A stretch of 56,200 nucleotides of DNA from Deltaproteobacteria bacterium (GTDB lineage Bacteria > Desulfobacterota > Syntrophia > Syntrophales > UBA5619), in the NCBI GenBank assembly GCA_023487865.1, contig JAMDBG010000088.1, positions 1 through 56,200 of the forward strand, written 5' to 3'. The notes beneath the pieces were generated by a model. The model was not told the origin of the DNA. It saw nothing but the letters and a program-made list of their open reading frames with translations, and made no database searches. The position numbers were made by a program, and so were the translations under genes. This document shows, piece by piece, positions 42,317 to 50,714 of the stretch (its first letter is position 1; each line of letters opens with the position of its first letter).

Positions 42317-43366
42317 TCAGCCCGCTTTTATCTCTCCGGTAATGGATTGGGTTTTGTTCTGTAATTTAAGATTGGCTGCAAGACGGCTGGCTGTCAGAAA
42401 GGCTCTGATGAGACCCTCGGGATTGGCCTTGCCCTGACCTGCAATGTCGAATGCCGAACCGTGAGCGGGTGTGGCAATCGCTATCGGCAGTCCTCCGTGT
42501 ACCGTGATGCCCCGGTCGAAACCCATCAGCTTGGTCGCGATTTGACCCTGGTCATGGTACATGGAGACGACTGCATGATAGTTTCCTTTTTTGATGCGCA
42601 GATAGATGGTGTCGGCCGGAAAGGGACCTTCGGCACTAATTCCTTCCGCCTTTGCCATTTCTATGGCCGGCGAGATGGCCTCTTTTTCTTCCGATCCAAA
42701 CATTCCCCCCTCGCCGGCATGCGGATTGAGCGCCGAGACCGCCAAACGCGGGTTTTTCACTCCAAAGGTTCGCAACACGCCGTCCATGAAGCGGATTGTG
42801 TTGTGGACATTTTCCCTGGTAATCAAGGCGCTGACCTGACTGATCCCGATGTGAGAGGTGACCCGTGTGGTCCAGAGATCATCCAACACATTCACCTCAC
42901 CGGGAATGTTCGGCCGGTTGAATTTGGCTTTGAAGAAGTCAAGCTCGCTATGATAGGGCAACCCCCCTAGGATCATCGCTTCCTTGTTAAAAGGAGCGAA
43001 TATAAATCCGTCAATTTTTTTGTCAATCGCGAGATCCAGCATGAAAGAGAGTGTATTGACGACCGCCTTGCCTGATTTGAGATTGACTTTTCCCAGGGTG
43101 ACTTCCTCATCGGAAATCGCAGGATAATCGTAAAAGAAAGGCTGGCCGATGGCGGACCCGGCAGATTCTATATGGTCCGTTAAAGTGACAGGCTGGAAAA
43201 GGCCGGCGATCTTCTGCCCCATCCGGAAAACACAGTGATCGCCAACAATCAGGACATTGGCCTGTTCGTAAATCTCAGGGCGGCTGATAAGTTTGGCAAC
43301 GATTTCCGGGCCGATACCCGAAGAATCCCCCAACAGGACGCCCAGCGTCGGTTTTTTTTTACTCAC
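42317..43366 (-). CDS. PdxA-family 4-phospho-hydroxyacid dehydrogenase (PdxA2-like)
   Basis: The 349-residue protein belongs to the PdxA family, which oxidises and decarboxylates a phosphorylated 3-hydroxy acid with NAD and a metal. Motifs are LGVLLGDSSGIGPEIVAKL, the metal site YHSELDFFKAKF, TSHIGISQVSALITREN, LAVSALNPHAGEGGMFGSEE and SMYHDQGQIATKLMGFDRGI. It starts at GTG 43366 with GGAG upstream. No other vitamin B6 genes are near. Its place between a GntR regulator and a kinase suggests the PdxA2 subfamily, acting on phosphorylated four-carbon sugar acids, rather than pyridoxal phosphate synthesis. That distinction is inferred from context. Confidence 0.87.
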   Translation of the reverse strand: MSKKKPTLGVLLGDSSGIGPEIVAKLISRPEIYEQANVLIVGDHCVFRMGQKIAGLFQPVTLTDHIESAGSAIGQPFFYDYPAISDEEVTLGKVNLKSGKAVVNTLSFMLDLAIDKKIDGFIFAPFNKEAMILGGLPYHSELDFFKAKFNRPNIPGEVNVLDDLWTTRVTSHIGISQVSALITRENVHNTIRFMDGVLRTFGVKNPRLAVSALNPHAGEGGMFGSEEKEAISPAIEMAKAEGISAEGPFPADTIYLRIKKGNYHAVVSMYHDQGQIATKLMGFDRGITVHGGLPIAIATPAHGSAFDIAGQGKANPEGLIRAFLTASRLAANLKLQNKTQSITGEIKAG

Positions 43367-43448
43367 GATCGTCTCCAGTCATAAAAGGTGCAAGATTTTT
43401 TTTGAAACCTGTTCTTCTGTACATTTGGCTGGATCATATCAACAGCCA

Positions 43449-44117
43449 TCACCGTTTATTCACTTTTTCATAGTCATCCAACTGGTTCATGACATGCCGC
43501 TTCATCAGGGCTACGGCTGACTCTTTATCGTGCAGTTTCATCGCATGAATGATTTCATCGTGGTGTCTGACATATAATTTTAATTTTTCCAAAGGAAGCC
43601 GCAGAACAAGTCGCAACAATTGGACCTTTGCGTCAAGTTTTTCATATATTTCATATAGATGACGGTTACCAGTACGCCGTGCGATTTCCAGATGTAAAAG
43701 GCTGTCTTTTTCAAAAGTGGAAGCAATATCGCCATCGGCAATCAATCCGTTGCATTCCTTTGCCAAAAGCTCAAGCTCTCGGAAATCCTTTTTTGTTCCA
43801 CAATCCGCCAACAGACTCACTGCCAGGGTTTCCAGCTGCGCTCTGATCACCGCAATTTGGCCTGCCTCCTGCGGTGCAAGTGAGACAACCTCCGCATGGG
43901 AACGGGGTTTTATTTGGATAAGACCGTATTCTTCCAGACGGTTCAAAGCTTCCCGGATGGGCGTCCTGCTGACGCCGAACTGCTGGGCAACCTTCTCTTC
44001 AGGGATCCTTTCTCCACCACGAATTACCCCGGACAATATCAAGCGCTTAACATAATGATAGACTTGATCCGAGAGGCTTTGACGATGAATTTCATACATA
44101 ATAACACTACATTTCAT
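43449..44117 (-). CDS. GntR-family transcriptional regulator, FCD subfamily
   Basis: The roughly 222-residue regulator has an N-terminal winged helix-turn-helix (GERIPEEKVAQQFGVSRTPI, REALNRLEEYGLI) and an all-helical C-terminal FCD domain (from about residue 85) with the metal/ligand His pattern FEKDSLLHLEIARRTGNRHL and VRHHDEIIHAM. Such proteins repress carboxylate or sugar-acid operons and release DNA on binding the acid. Its start overlaps the tctA stop (an alternative ATG is 44099), so it is co-translated with the transporter it probably controls. A candidate operator lies upstream of tctC. Confidence 0.92.
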   Translation of the reverse strand: MKCSVIMYEIHRQSLSDQVYHYVKRLILSGVIRGGERIPEEKVAQQFGVSRTPIREALNRLEEYGLIQIKPRSHAEVVSLAPQEAGQIAVIRAQLETLAVSLLADCGTKKDFRELELLAKECNGLIADGDIASTFEKDSLLHLEIARRTGNRHLYEIYEKLDAKVQLLRLVLRLPLEKLKLYVRHHDEIIHAMKLHDKESAVALMKRHVMNQLDDYEKVNKR

Positions 44118-45624
44118 CCACGACAGGCAGTTCGAGAGCCTTTTTCCCCTTTGAGAACCGAGCGACCATCAGCGGCCATAAGAGTGAAACGGCAATGAGT
44201 GCGATAAGGATGATCGTGATCGGTCTCTCGAAGAAAATGACGAGACTCCCCTGCGACATCTTCAGGGCGAGTTTAAGGTTCTTTTCCATGATGGGCCCCA
44301 GCACAAGTGCGAGCAGCAGCGGTGCCGCCGGATAATCAAATTTGCGCATCAGGTAACCCACGATACCGAAGACGAACATGATCCAAAGATCGACATAACT
44401 TCCACCGACCGTGTAGGCGCCCAGTGATATGAACAAAAGGATGATCGGAATGAGGACCGGATAGGGTACCTTGAGTATTTTGATCCAGACACCGATCATG
44501 GGAAGGTTGAGGATCAGGAGCAGGACGTTGCCGATATACATGCTGGTTACGACACCCCAGAAAAAATCCGGCCTCTCCGTCAAAAGGAGCGGCCCGGGGC
44601 GTAATCCATACATCATCAATGCGCCCATCAGGATCGCCACCGTGGCAGAAGAGGGGATCCCCAGCGTCAACAGGGGCACGAGCGCTCCCCCGGTCGCGGC
44701 ATTGTTCGCCGTCTCTGCGGCACAGACGCCCTCTATCGCCCCATTCCCGAATCTCTCCGGTGTTTTGGATGCCTTCTTCTCGGCGGCGTATGCCATAAAG
44801 GCCGAAACCGTCGCCCCGGCCCCAGGCAGGGATCCGATCAGGAAACCGATGATTGTCGAACGAACGATCGTCCATCTGCAGGCCAGCCAGTCCGACTTGG
44901 TAGGCAAGAGAGAACCGATCTGTTCGGAATAGACGCTTTTTTTAAGCGATCCCTCAAGATTGATCAATATTTCGCCAAGGGCGAAAAGTCCCATGGCTAC
45001 GGAAACGAATCCGATACCGTCCAACAGATCCGGCCGACCAAAAGTAAAACGCTGGACGCCGGCCACCGGATCGAGACCCACGGTGCCGATCAGCATCCCC
45101 AGAAATCCCATCCCCAGACCTTTATAAAGGCTTTTACCCGCCAGTCGGGTCAGTGTGGCGAGTCCCAGCAACATGAGGGCGAAATATTCCGGAGGACCGA
45201 AAGAGAGGGCAAGTTTGGCTATGGGGGGAGCGATGAGCATCAGTCCAATGACGGAGAGTGTGCCGCCGAGAAAGGAGCCGATCGCCGACATGCCGAGGGC
45301 TGCGCCAGCCCTGCCCTGCCTTGCCATCTGGTAACCGTCAACCGCGGTCATGACGGAGGCCGATTCACCCGGTACGTTGATGAGGATGGATGTCGTGGAA
45401 CCGCCGTACATCGCACCGCAGTAAATACCCGCCAACATGATCGTCGCGGTGATGGAATCCATCCCGAATGTGATCGGGATGAGGATCGCAACCCCCGTTA
45501 CGGGACCAATCCCCGGCAGGACGCCGATCAGAGTGCCGGCCAGGACGCCGATGAAACAGTAGAGTAAATTAATCGGTTGCAGCGCAATACTGAATCCGAG
45601 GATAACATTTTGAATGATATCCAT
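44107..45624 (-). CDS. tctA: tripartite tricarboxylate transporter large permease TctA
   Basis: The 505-residue inner-membrane protein has about twelve helices and family signatures: GVLPGIGPVTGVAILIPITF, MYGGSTTSILINVPGESASV, DGYQMARQGRAGAALG, GFLIGSLPGAGATVSAFMAY, and FPAAPLLLALVLGPIMEKNL-like YPAAPLLLALVLGPIMEKNL. It is the transport channel of a secondary, binding-protein-dependent uptake system for carboxylates. It follows tctB by 56 bases and overlaps the regulator gene. Confidence 0.96.
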   Translation of the reverse strand: MDIIQNVILGFSIALQPINLLYCFIGVLAGTLIGVLPGIGPVTGVAILIPITFGMDSITATIMLAGIYCGAMYGGSTTSILINVPGESASVMTAVDGYQMARQGRAGAALGMSAIGSFLGGTLSVIGLMLIAPPIAKLALSFGPPEYFALMLLGLATLTRLAGKSLYKGLGMGFLGMLIGTVGLDPVAGVQRFTFGRPDLLDGIGFVSVAMGLFALGEILINLEGSLKKSVYSEQIGSLLPTKSDWLACRWTIVRSTIIGFLIGSLPGAGATVSAFMAYAAEKKASKTPERFGNGAIEGVCAAETANNAATGGALVPLLTLGIPSSATVAILMGALMMYGLRPGPLLLTERPDFFWGVVTSMYIGNVLLLILNLPMIGVWIKILKVPYPVLIPIILLFISLGAYTVGGSYVDLWIMFVFGIVGYLMRKFDYPAAPLLLALVLGPIMEKNLKLALKMSQGSLVIFFERPITIILIALIAVSLLWPLMVARFSKGKKALELPVVDEM

Positions 45625-45680
45625 TTTGTGGGCATGACCTCCTTATCCGCAGTTGACCGGCATCGCGGTATGACTCCAGG

Positions 45681-46154
45681 CTAAAAATAGAACTCCAAAA
45701 GCCCCATCGGCAGAACAACCTTGAGCCAGATGACGAACAGGGCATAAGTTCCAATGGTGGCGATCAGGCTGATTGCGATATTGATGTGCCACGATACCTT
45801 CAGGTACCAGAGCAGGAATGTAAGGAAAATAAAGGTAACAATCAAATACCCGAGTGGTTCCAGCAGGAAATTGTAAAAAGCGGTAGCTCCGGCAACCACG
45901 GCAATCCGGATGGCGCCCGCTCGATCAGACGCAAACCAGCCCGGCATCCGGTTGGCCGGAGGCAGGGAACGGGCCTGAAATACGATGCCCGCCCCGCAGA
46001 TGGCCAATGCTATCGAGAGCAATGTCGGCATGAAGGACGGGCCGGCGAACTCTTTTGCGATAGTGCCCGGCAACAACTGCGCGGCCACTCCAAAGACGAG
46101 CGCCAGGACAATCAAAAACAGGCCGCTGATCGTATCGGCGGTTCTCTCTGTCAT
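45681..46154 (-). CDS. tctB: tripartite tricarboxylate transporter small membrane subunit TctB
   Basis: The 157-residue protein has four predicted helices: ADTISGLFLIVLALVFGVAA, PTLLSIALAICGAGIVFQAR, AVVAGATAFYNFLLEPLGYL, and SLIATIGTYALFVIWLKVVL. The overall layout and the C-terminal LKVVLPMGLLEF are standard for TctB, the poorly conserved partner of TctA. It lies between tctC and tctA. Confidence 0.92.
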   Translation of the reverse strand: MTERTADTISGLFLIVLALVFGVAAQLLPGTIAKEFAGPSFMPTLLSIALAICGAGIVFQARSLPPANRMPGWFASDRAGAIRIAVVAGATAFYNFLLEPLGYLIVTFIFLTFLLWYLKVSWHINIAISLIATIGTYALFVIWLKVVLPMGLLEFYF

Positions 46155-46218
46155 TTCTCCCCCTTGATACGGCGAAGGCGCAGTTCAATCCTGCGCCCTC
46201 GCTTAAGAAACAATTTTG

Positions 46219-47238
46219 TTATTTCTTCTTTAAAAGCCCGGCTCCCTCCATAATCGTCTTGTAGGCCGCGTATTCTTCCTCAGCTTCCTTTTTCATGTCG
46301 TCCCCGGTCACGAACACGCCAACCTGGAGGAATTTGTCGAGATACTGTTCTTTCCACTCCTTGCTGTCGGTGATCTTTTTCAAGGCGTTTATCAGCCAGT
46401 CCTGCGGCTCCTTGGCCATTCCCTTCGGTCCCGCAACACCCCGCCACTGAGAGAGCGAGACATTGACACCGGCTTCCTTCCATGTGGGAATGTCTTTGAA
46501 TACGGCGGAGTCGAAACCGAGGCGTTTTTCGGAGGAGACGCCAAGCGACCTGACCTTCCCCGCGCGGATCTGCTCGTACGCCTCGCCGGGATTGGCGATA
46601 GCGGCTTCGACATGGCCGCCCAGCAGGTTGGTCATCACCTGACCGCCGCTGTCGAAGCCGATATAGTTGAACTTGACACCGGCAGCCTTTTCGAACATGG
46701 CGATATGAAGTACATCGATCTGTGAAACGCCGGTTCCGGCTACCTTTACCGTATTGGCCTTGGCCTTGGCCGCCGTCACGAGATCCTTCAGCGCCTTGAA
46801 GGGAGAGTCCATGCGGACCACGATCATCTGGTAATCCCGGTTCAGCTTGGCGATGTAGGTGAAATCGTTGTAAGGCCAGGGTGAATTGCCGAACAGATCG
46901 ACCACGGTGCTGCTGTCATCGGCACAGGTGATCGTATAGCCGTCGGCAGGCTTGCCCTTGGCGTATGACTTGCCCACTACACCGCTGCCCCCACTCTTGT
47001 TCTCGATCACCAGTGGCTGAGGAAGGACCTTGAGCTGGGTGCCGACCTTGTCGATGACGCGCACCATGATGTCGGTGCCACCTCCCGGTGCATACGGCAC
47101 TACAAAAAGGATCGGCTTCGCAGGGAATTTCGCTCCCGCGGCATAGCCTGTCAATGCCGTAGCATGAGACAGAAGACTGATTGCCCCCAGGAGAAGCACC
47201 ATACACACAACATTTCGGACCGCTAATCTTTTCTTCAT
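46219..47238 (-). CDS. tctC: tripartite tricarboxylate transporter solute-binding protein TctC (Bug family)
   Basis: The 339-residue periplasmic protein has a signal peptide (VCMVLLLGAISLLSHATA, cleavage near YAAGAKFP). The Bug-family ligand loops follow: LFVVPYAPGGGTDIMVRVI, VIENKSGGSGVVGKSYA, and GVSQIDVLHIAMFEKAAGVK with YIGFDSGGQVMTNLLGGHV. It captures a carboxylate for TctAB. Neither binding loop carries an Asp that would mark an amino-group ligand in an obvious way. The ATG has AAAGGAGT six bases upstream. First gene of the operon. Confidence 0.95.
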   Translation of the reverse strand: MKKRLAVRNVVCMVLLLGAISLLSHATALTGYAAGAKFPAKPILFVVPYAPGGGTDIMVRVIDKVGTQLKVLPQPLVIENKSGGSGVVGKSYAKGKPADGYTITCADDSSTVVDLFGNSPWPYNDFTYIAKLNRDYQMIVVRMDSPFKALKDLVTAAKAKANTVKVAGTGVSQIDVLHIAMFEKAAGVKFNYIGFDSGGQVMTNLLGGHVEAAIANPGEAYEQIRAGKVRSLGVSSEKRLGFDSAVFKDIPTWKEAGVNVSLSQWRGVAGPKGMAKEPQDWLINALKKITDSKEWKEQYLDKFLQVGVFVTGDDMKKEAEEEYAAYKTIMEGAGLLKKK

Positions 47239-47424
47239 CTGATGACTCCTTTCAAAAGTGAATGTAACGGGAAAGCATTCCCACCCTTGCCTGTATCACC
47301 ATCCAGTCTTACGTGACCGGGAAAATGATTAAAGACCGAACCAAAGGATCCTATGTCATTCCTTGACACAATAACTTGGGCAGACGTTATCCACTGCGAT
47401 CGGGTCCATCTGGTGGGTTGGATT

Positions 47425-47449
47425 TTGTACACAATACACAATTTGTCAA
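47425..47449 (-). promoter_or_regulatory. candidate promoter -35 and GntR-type operator upstream of tctC
   Basis: On the minus strand TTGACA (47449-47444) is followed by two tandem TTGTGTA units. The second is part of TTGTGTACAA (47434-47425), an inverted repeat TTGT/ACAA overlapping the expected -10 position. FCD-type GntR regulators typically bind short inverted repeats so placed. The -10 itself is poor. The 394-bp stretch from 47,239 to 47,632 shows no gene otherwise. Confidence 0.45.
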
Positions 47450-47632
47450 GCTATTTTTTATCCCTGCTGATCACCACGCCTTTGATGAGGCTAAAAATGT
47501 CCGGGTCGAAATATGAAAAGACGAGTACCCACTGTCGGGTATAACAAATAGATGTTTCGATCCCATCGCCGAATACAAAAAGAAAAAAAGCTCAAGAGAA
47601 AAAGCCTATAGAGTTTTCAGCAGGTGATGCTC

Positions 47633-47720
47633 TGGTGCCTGGGGCGGGAATCGAACCCGCACAGCCTCAAGGACCGAGGGATTTTAAGTCCCTTGCGTCT
47701 ACCAATTCCGCCACCCAGGC
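47633..47720 (-). tRNA. tRNA-Leu (anticodon UAA)
   Basis: The minus strand folds as a class II tRNA. The acceptor arms are GCCTGGG and CCCAGGC, followed by encoded ACCA; the D-loop is TGGCGGAATTGGTAGACGC; the anticodon stem GGGA/TCCC surrounds loop CTTAAAA (anticodon TAA). A long variable arm (CGGTCCTTGAGGCTG) and the T-arm GCGGGTTCGATTCCCGC complete it. Length is 88 bases including CCA, and the body closely resembles E. coli tRNA-Leu(UAA). No other tRNA is adjacent. Its 3' end faces the tct operon. Confidence 0.97.
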
Positions 47721-47926
47721 AGTGCAATCAGAGTGTGGAATCTATATGCTTTCTAAAAAAGGGTGTCAAGAAATTCGTTCCTGACCCTATCCGGCTTGAT
47801 TTTCGACCAAATGTTGATGACGGTTCTCATAACAGCCATTGTTTGGCCCGGATATTCGCACCCGATCTTTACTGGAAATTTGCATTGATATATGCGAGTT
47901 TTAAAAAATCAAGGGGAGATTTTTCT

Positions 47927-49288
47927 TTGGACAGGTCGGACAAAATACTTGATATCCTGATCACCGGCGGAACCCTCCTTACCATGGCGGCTCCTGCGGA
48001 TATTATCGAAACACCAATGATCGGCATCCGGGACGGAAAGATCCTTTTCGTAGAACCAATGGATCCTCCTTCCGGCTATATTCCGGAGGCGCACGAAGTC
48101 ATTGACGCCTCCGGCTGTCTGGTCATGCCCGGCCTGGTGAACACGCACACCCATCTTCCGATGATCCTTTTCCGGGGTCTTGCCGATGACCTTCCCCTGA
48201 TGACCTGGCTCAATGATCATATTTTCCCCACCGAAGCACGCTACATTAACCGGGATACGGTTTACACCGCCTCCTTCCTGGCCATCGCCGAAATGATCCT
48301 CTCCGGAACGACAACTTTCTGTGACGGATATTTTTTCGAAGGCAGTGTTGCGCGGGCGGCAATCGAATCGGGAATAAGAGCTGTCGTTTCTCAAGGTTTT
48401 ATCGATTCTCCATCGTCCGATCGCTTCGATTCTTCCGGACATGCCACCGTGGCGGAAAAGTTCCTGCAAAAATGGCATGACAGGTCACCGCTTCTCACTC
48501 CGGCACTTATCTGCCATTCCCCCTACATCTGTTCGCCGGATACCCTCACGACGATCAAGGCGGTTTCTCGAGACCATCAATCGCTGTTTCTCATCCATCT
48601 GGCGGAAACCCGCGAGGAAGTCGCCTTGCTCAGGGAGCGCTACGGGAAAAAGCCGGTCCATCTCCTGCAAGATCTGGATCTGCTCGATGAAGCGACGATT
48701 GCCGCACACTGCATCTGGCTCGAACATGATGAGCTTGACCTTTTGGCCAAAGCCGGTGTCAAGGTGGCCCACGACCCGGAAAGCAACATGAAACTTGGCG
48801 CCGGTGTCGCTCCCGTACCGGAGATGCTGCGTCGCGGAATTGACGTAGGGCTGGGAACGGACGGTTGTGCCAGCAATAACAATCTTGATCTCTTTGGAGA
48901 GATGGGAATGTGTGCCAAACTCCATAAGGTCTTCACATCCGATCCCACTGTGATGAAGGCGGAAAAGGTTGTGGAGATGGCCACGCTCGGTGGGGCGAGG
49001 GTTCTGGGAATGGCCGACCGGATAGGCTCCATCTCCCCTGGTAAATCCGCCGATATCATTCTGGTGAATATGAATCAGCCGCACTCGACCCCCTTATACA
49101 ATCCCTTCTCACATGTGGTCTATTCCGCCTCGGGAGCCGATGTGCTGACGAGCATCATCGGCGGGCAGGTTGTCATGCGGAATCGTCGGCTGCTGAGCAT
49201 TGATCTGAATGAGATCATGGGCGAGGTGCGAAGGATCGGCGCGGCGATCCGCGATGATAGAGATTATCGTCGGTCTGCGCGCGGATAG
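47927..49288 (+). CDS. 5-methylthioadenosine/S-adenosylhomocysteine deaminase-type amidohydrolase (copy 1)
   Basis: The 453-residue amidohydrolase belongs to the MtaD/TrzA/AtzB-type group that deaminates S-adenosylhomocysteine, methylthioadenosine or related purines. The metal site includes VNTHTHLPMILFRGLADDLP, the HLAETREE motif with catalytic Glu, AAHCIWLEHDE (His), and GTDGCASNNNLD (Asp). The composite barrel side-domain residues frame it (LITGGTLLTM, ADIILVNMNQPHS). The start is TTG at 47927, with AAGGGGAG eight bases upstream. The longer open frame to 47624 runs through the antisense of tRNA-Leu and is not coding. A close paralogue follows after 87 bases. Confidence 0.88.
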   Translation: MDRSDKILDILITGGTLLTMAAPADIIETPMIGIRDGKILFVEPMDPPSGYIPEAHEVIDASGCLVMPGLVNTHTHLPMILFRGLADDLPLMTWLNDHIFPTEARYINRDTVYTASFLAIAEMILSGTTTFCDGYFFEGSVARAAIESGIRAVVSQGFIDSPSSDRFDSSGHATVAEKFLQKWHDRSPLLTPALICHSPYICSPDTLTTIKAVSRDHQSLFLIHLAETREEVALLRERYGKKPVHLLQDLDLLDEATIAAHCIWLEHDELDLLAKAGVKVAHDPESNMKLGAGVAPVPEMLRRGIDVGLGTDGCASNNNLDLFGEMGMCAKLHKVFTSDPTVMKAEKVVEMATLGGARVLGMADRIGSISPGKSADIILVNMNQPHSTPLYNPFSHVVYSASGADVLTSIIGGQVVMRNRRLLSIDLNEIMGEVRRIGAAIRDDRDYRRSARG

Positions 49289-49375
49289 TGATCACCGATG
49301 AATTCACATTTACTTTCCCCTGAGACTTTGTTAGAAAACGTATCCCTTTCTCATGAACGAATATCTGGAGGCTAG

Positions 49376-50710
49376 ATGTCGAGAACTGTAGATATCCTGA
49401 TCGCCGGCGGAACTGTCGTTACAATGGATGGACAGGACACCAAATTTGAATCGGGCGCCCTGGCCGTTGACGGAGATACGATCATCGCCGTGGGAAGAAA
49501 TGTAGAGATTCGCAAGGATTTTAAAGGCAGGGAGACGATCGACGCCTCGAATTCAATCATCATGCCCGGTCTCGTCAATTCCCACACCCATGCCGCAATG
49601 ACTTGCTTCCGCGGGATTGCCGACGATATGGAGCTGATGGATTGGCTGAACCGATACATCTTTCCCGCCGAAGCCGGGCATGTAAATCCGGAACTGGCCT
49701 ACTGGGGAAGCCTGCTCGCCTGCGCAGAGATGATCAAATCGGGGACGACGACCTTTTCCGATATGTACATCTTCGAGCAGGAAACTGCCAGAGCGGCAAA
49801 ACAGGCCGGCATGCGCTGCCTCATCGGCGAAGTCCTCTTCGACTTCCCCTCCCCGAACTTCAAGACGCCTGAGGAAGGTCTGGCCTATACGGAAAAGCTC
49901 GCTCAGACATGGGCTGATGACCCCCTCGTCAATATCATGGTGGAGCCCCACGCACTCTACACCTGCTCTCTGGACCTCCTGAAGGGCTCCAAAATCCTGG
50001 CAGATCGTTATCAGATCCCTCTGGCCACACATTTTCTGGAAAACAAGTCGGAAGCGAAACAACTTGAGGATAAATATGGTGGGCGGGCGACGACATTTCT
50101 GATGGAAAACGGTTTTCTCGATGAGCGGTTCATTGCCTTTCACGGCGTCTTGATGGACGAGGAGGATATGCGCATTTTTTCCGACCACGGCTGCAAAGTG
50201 GTCCACAATCCGGAGAGCAACATGAAGCTGGCCTCCGGCGTGGCGCCCGTCTCAGCGATGCGCAAGCAAGGAATCGTTGTCGGCCTCGGGACGGACGGCT
50301 GCGCCAGCAACAACGATCTCGACATGTTCCAGGAGATGGATACCGCCGCCAAACTGGGAAAGGCGGCACTTCTCGATCCGACGGTCATGTCGGCTCGAAC
50401 GGTCCTCAGGATGGCGACCTGCGACGGAGCGAAGGTCCTTGGGCTGGATGCACTGACCGGTACTCTGGAAGTGGGAAAGAAGGCGGATATCTGCATCGTC
50501 GACATGGACAAACCGCACCTGACACCCCTCTACGATGAATACTCCCATCTGGTTTATACCGTCGGGGGCGCTGATGTGGAAACGGTTCTCATCAACGGAA
50601 AACTGGTTATGAAGAACCGGCGGCTTCTGACCATTGACGAAGGGGAGGCAATGCGGCGCGTTCGCATTATCGCTCTGGGTGTGAAGAAGAGCCTTGGAAA
50701 TGGGTTCTGA
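49376..50710 (+). CDS. 5-methylthioadenosine/S-adenosylhomocysteine deaminase-type amidohydrolase (copy 2)
   Basis: The 444-residue protein parallels copy 1 throughout: LIAGGTVVTMDGQDTKFESG, VNSHTHAAMTCFRGIADDME, SGTTTFSDMYIFEQETARA, NPESNMKLASGVAPVSAM and GTDGCASNNDLDMFQEMDT. The motif with the catalytic Glu is ATHFLENKSE rather than HLAETREE, so His and Glu remain but the loop differs, perhaps giving another substrate. A GGAGG ribosome binding site precedes the ATG. The pair probably arose by duplication and forms one transcript. It ends four bases from the convergent GH57 gene. Confidence 0.9.
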   Translation: MSRTVDILIAGGTVVTMDGQDTKFESGALAVDGDTIIAVGRNVEIRKDFKGRETIDASNSIIMPGLVNSHTHAAMTCFRGIADDMELMDWLNRYIFPAEAGHVNPELAYWGSLLACAEMIKSGTTTFSDMYIFEQETARAAKQAGMRCLIGEVLFDFPSPNFKTPEEGLAYTEKLAQTWADDPLVNIMVEPHALYTCSLDLLKGSKILADRYQIPLATHFLENKSEAKQLEDKYGGRATTFLMENGFLDERFIAFHGVLMDEEDMRIFSDHGCKVVHNPESNMKLASGVAPVSAMRKQGIVVGLGTDGCASNNDLDMFQEMDTAAKLGKAALLDPTVMSARTVLRMATCDGAKVLGLDALTGTLEVGKKADICIVDMDKPHLTPLYDEYSHLVYTVGGADVETVLINGKLVMKNRRLLTIDEGEAMRRVRIIALGVKKSLGNGF

Positions 50711-50714
50711 CGGT

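Noticed and set aside
47239..47441. A 68-codon minus-strand open frame upstream of tctC as a leader peptide.
   Set aside because: It begins inside the -35/operator region, has no ribosome binding site and shows no terminator/antiterminator pairs.
39397..47720. A prophage or integrative element at tRNA-Leu.
   Set aside because: No integrase, phage or conjugation gene and no duplicated tRNA end were seen; only a weak island hypothesis is kept.
47624..47926. Open frame extending copy 1 of the deaminase about 100 codons upstream.
   Set aside because: It runs through the antisense of tRNA-Leu; the resulting residues (CLGRESNPHS and so on) are the well-known tRNA-antisense artefact, and a TTG with a good ribosome binding site at 47927 gives the normal N-terminus.
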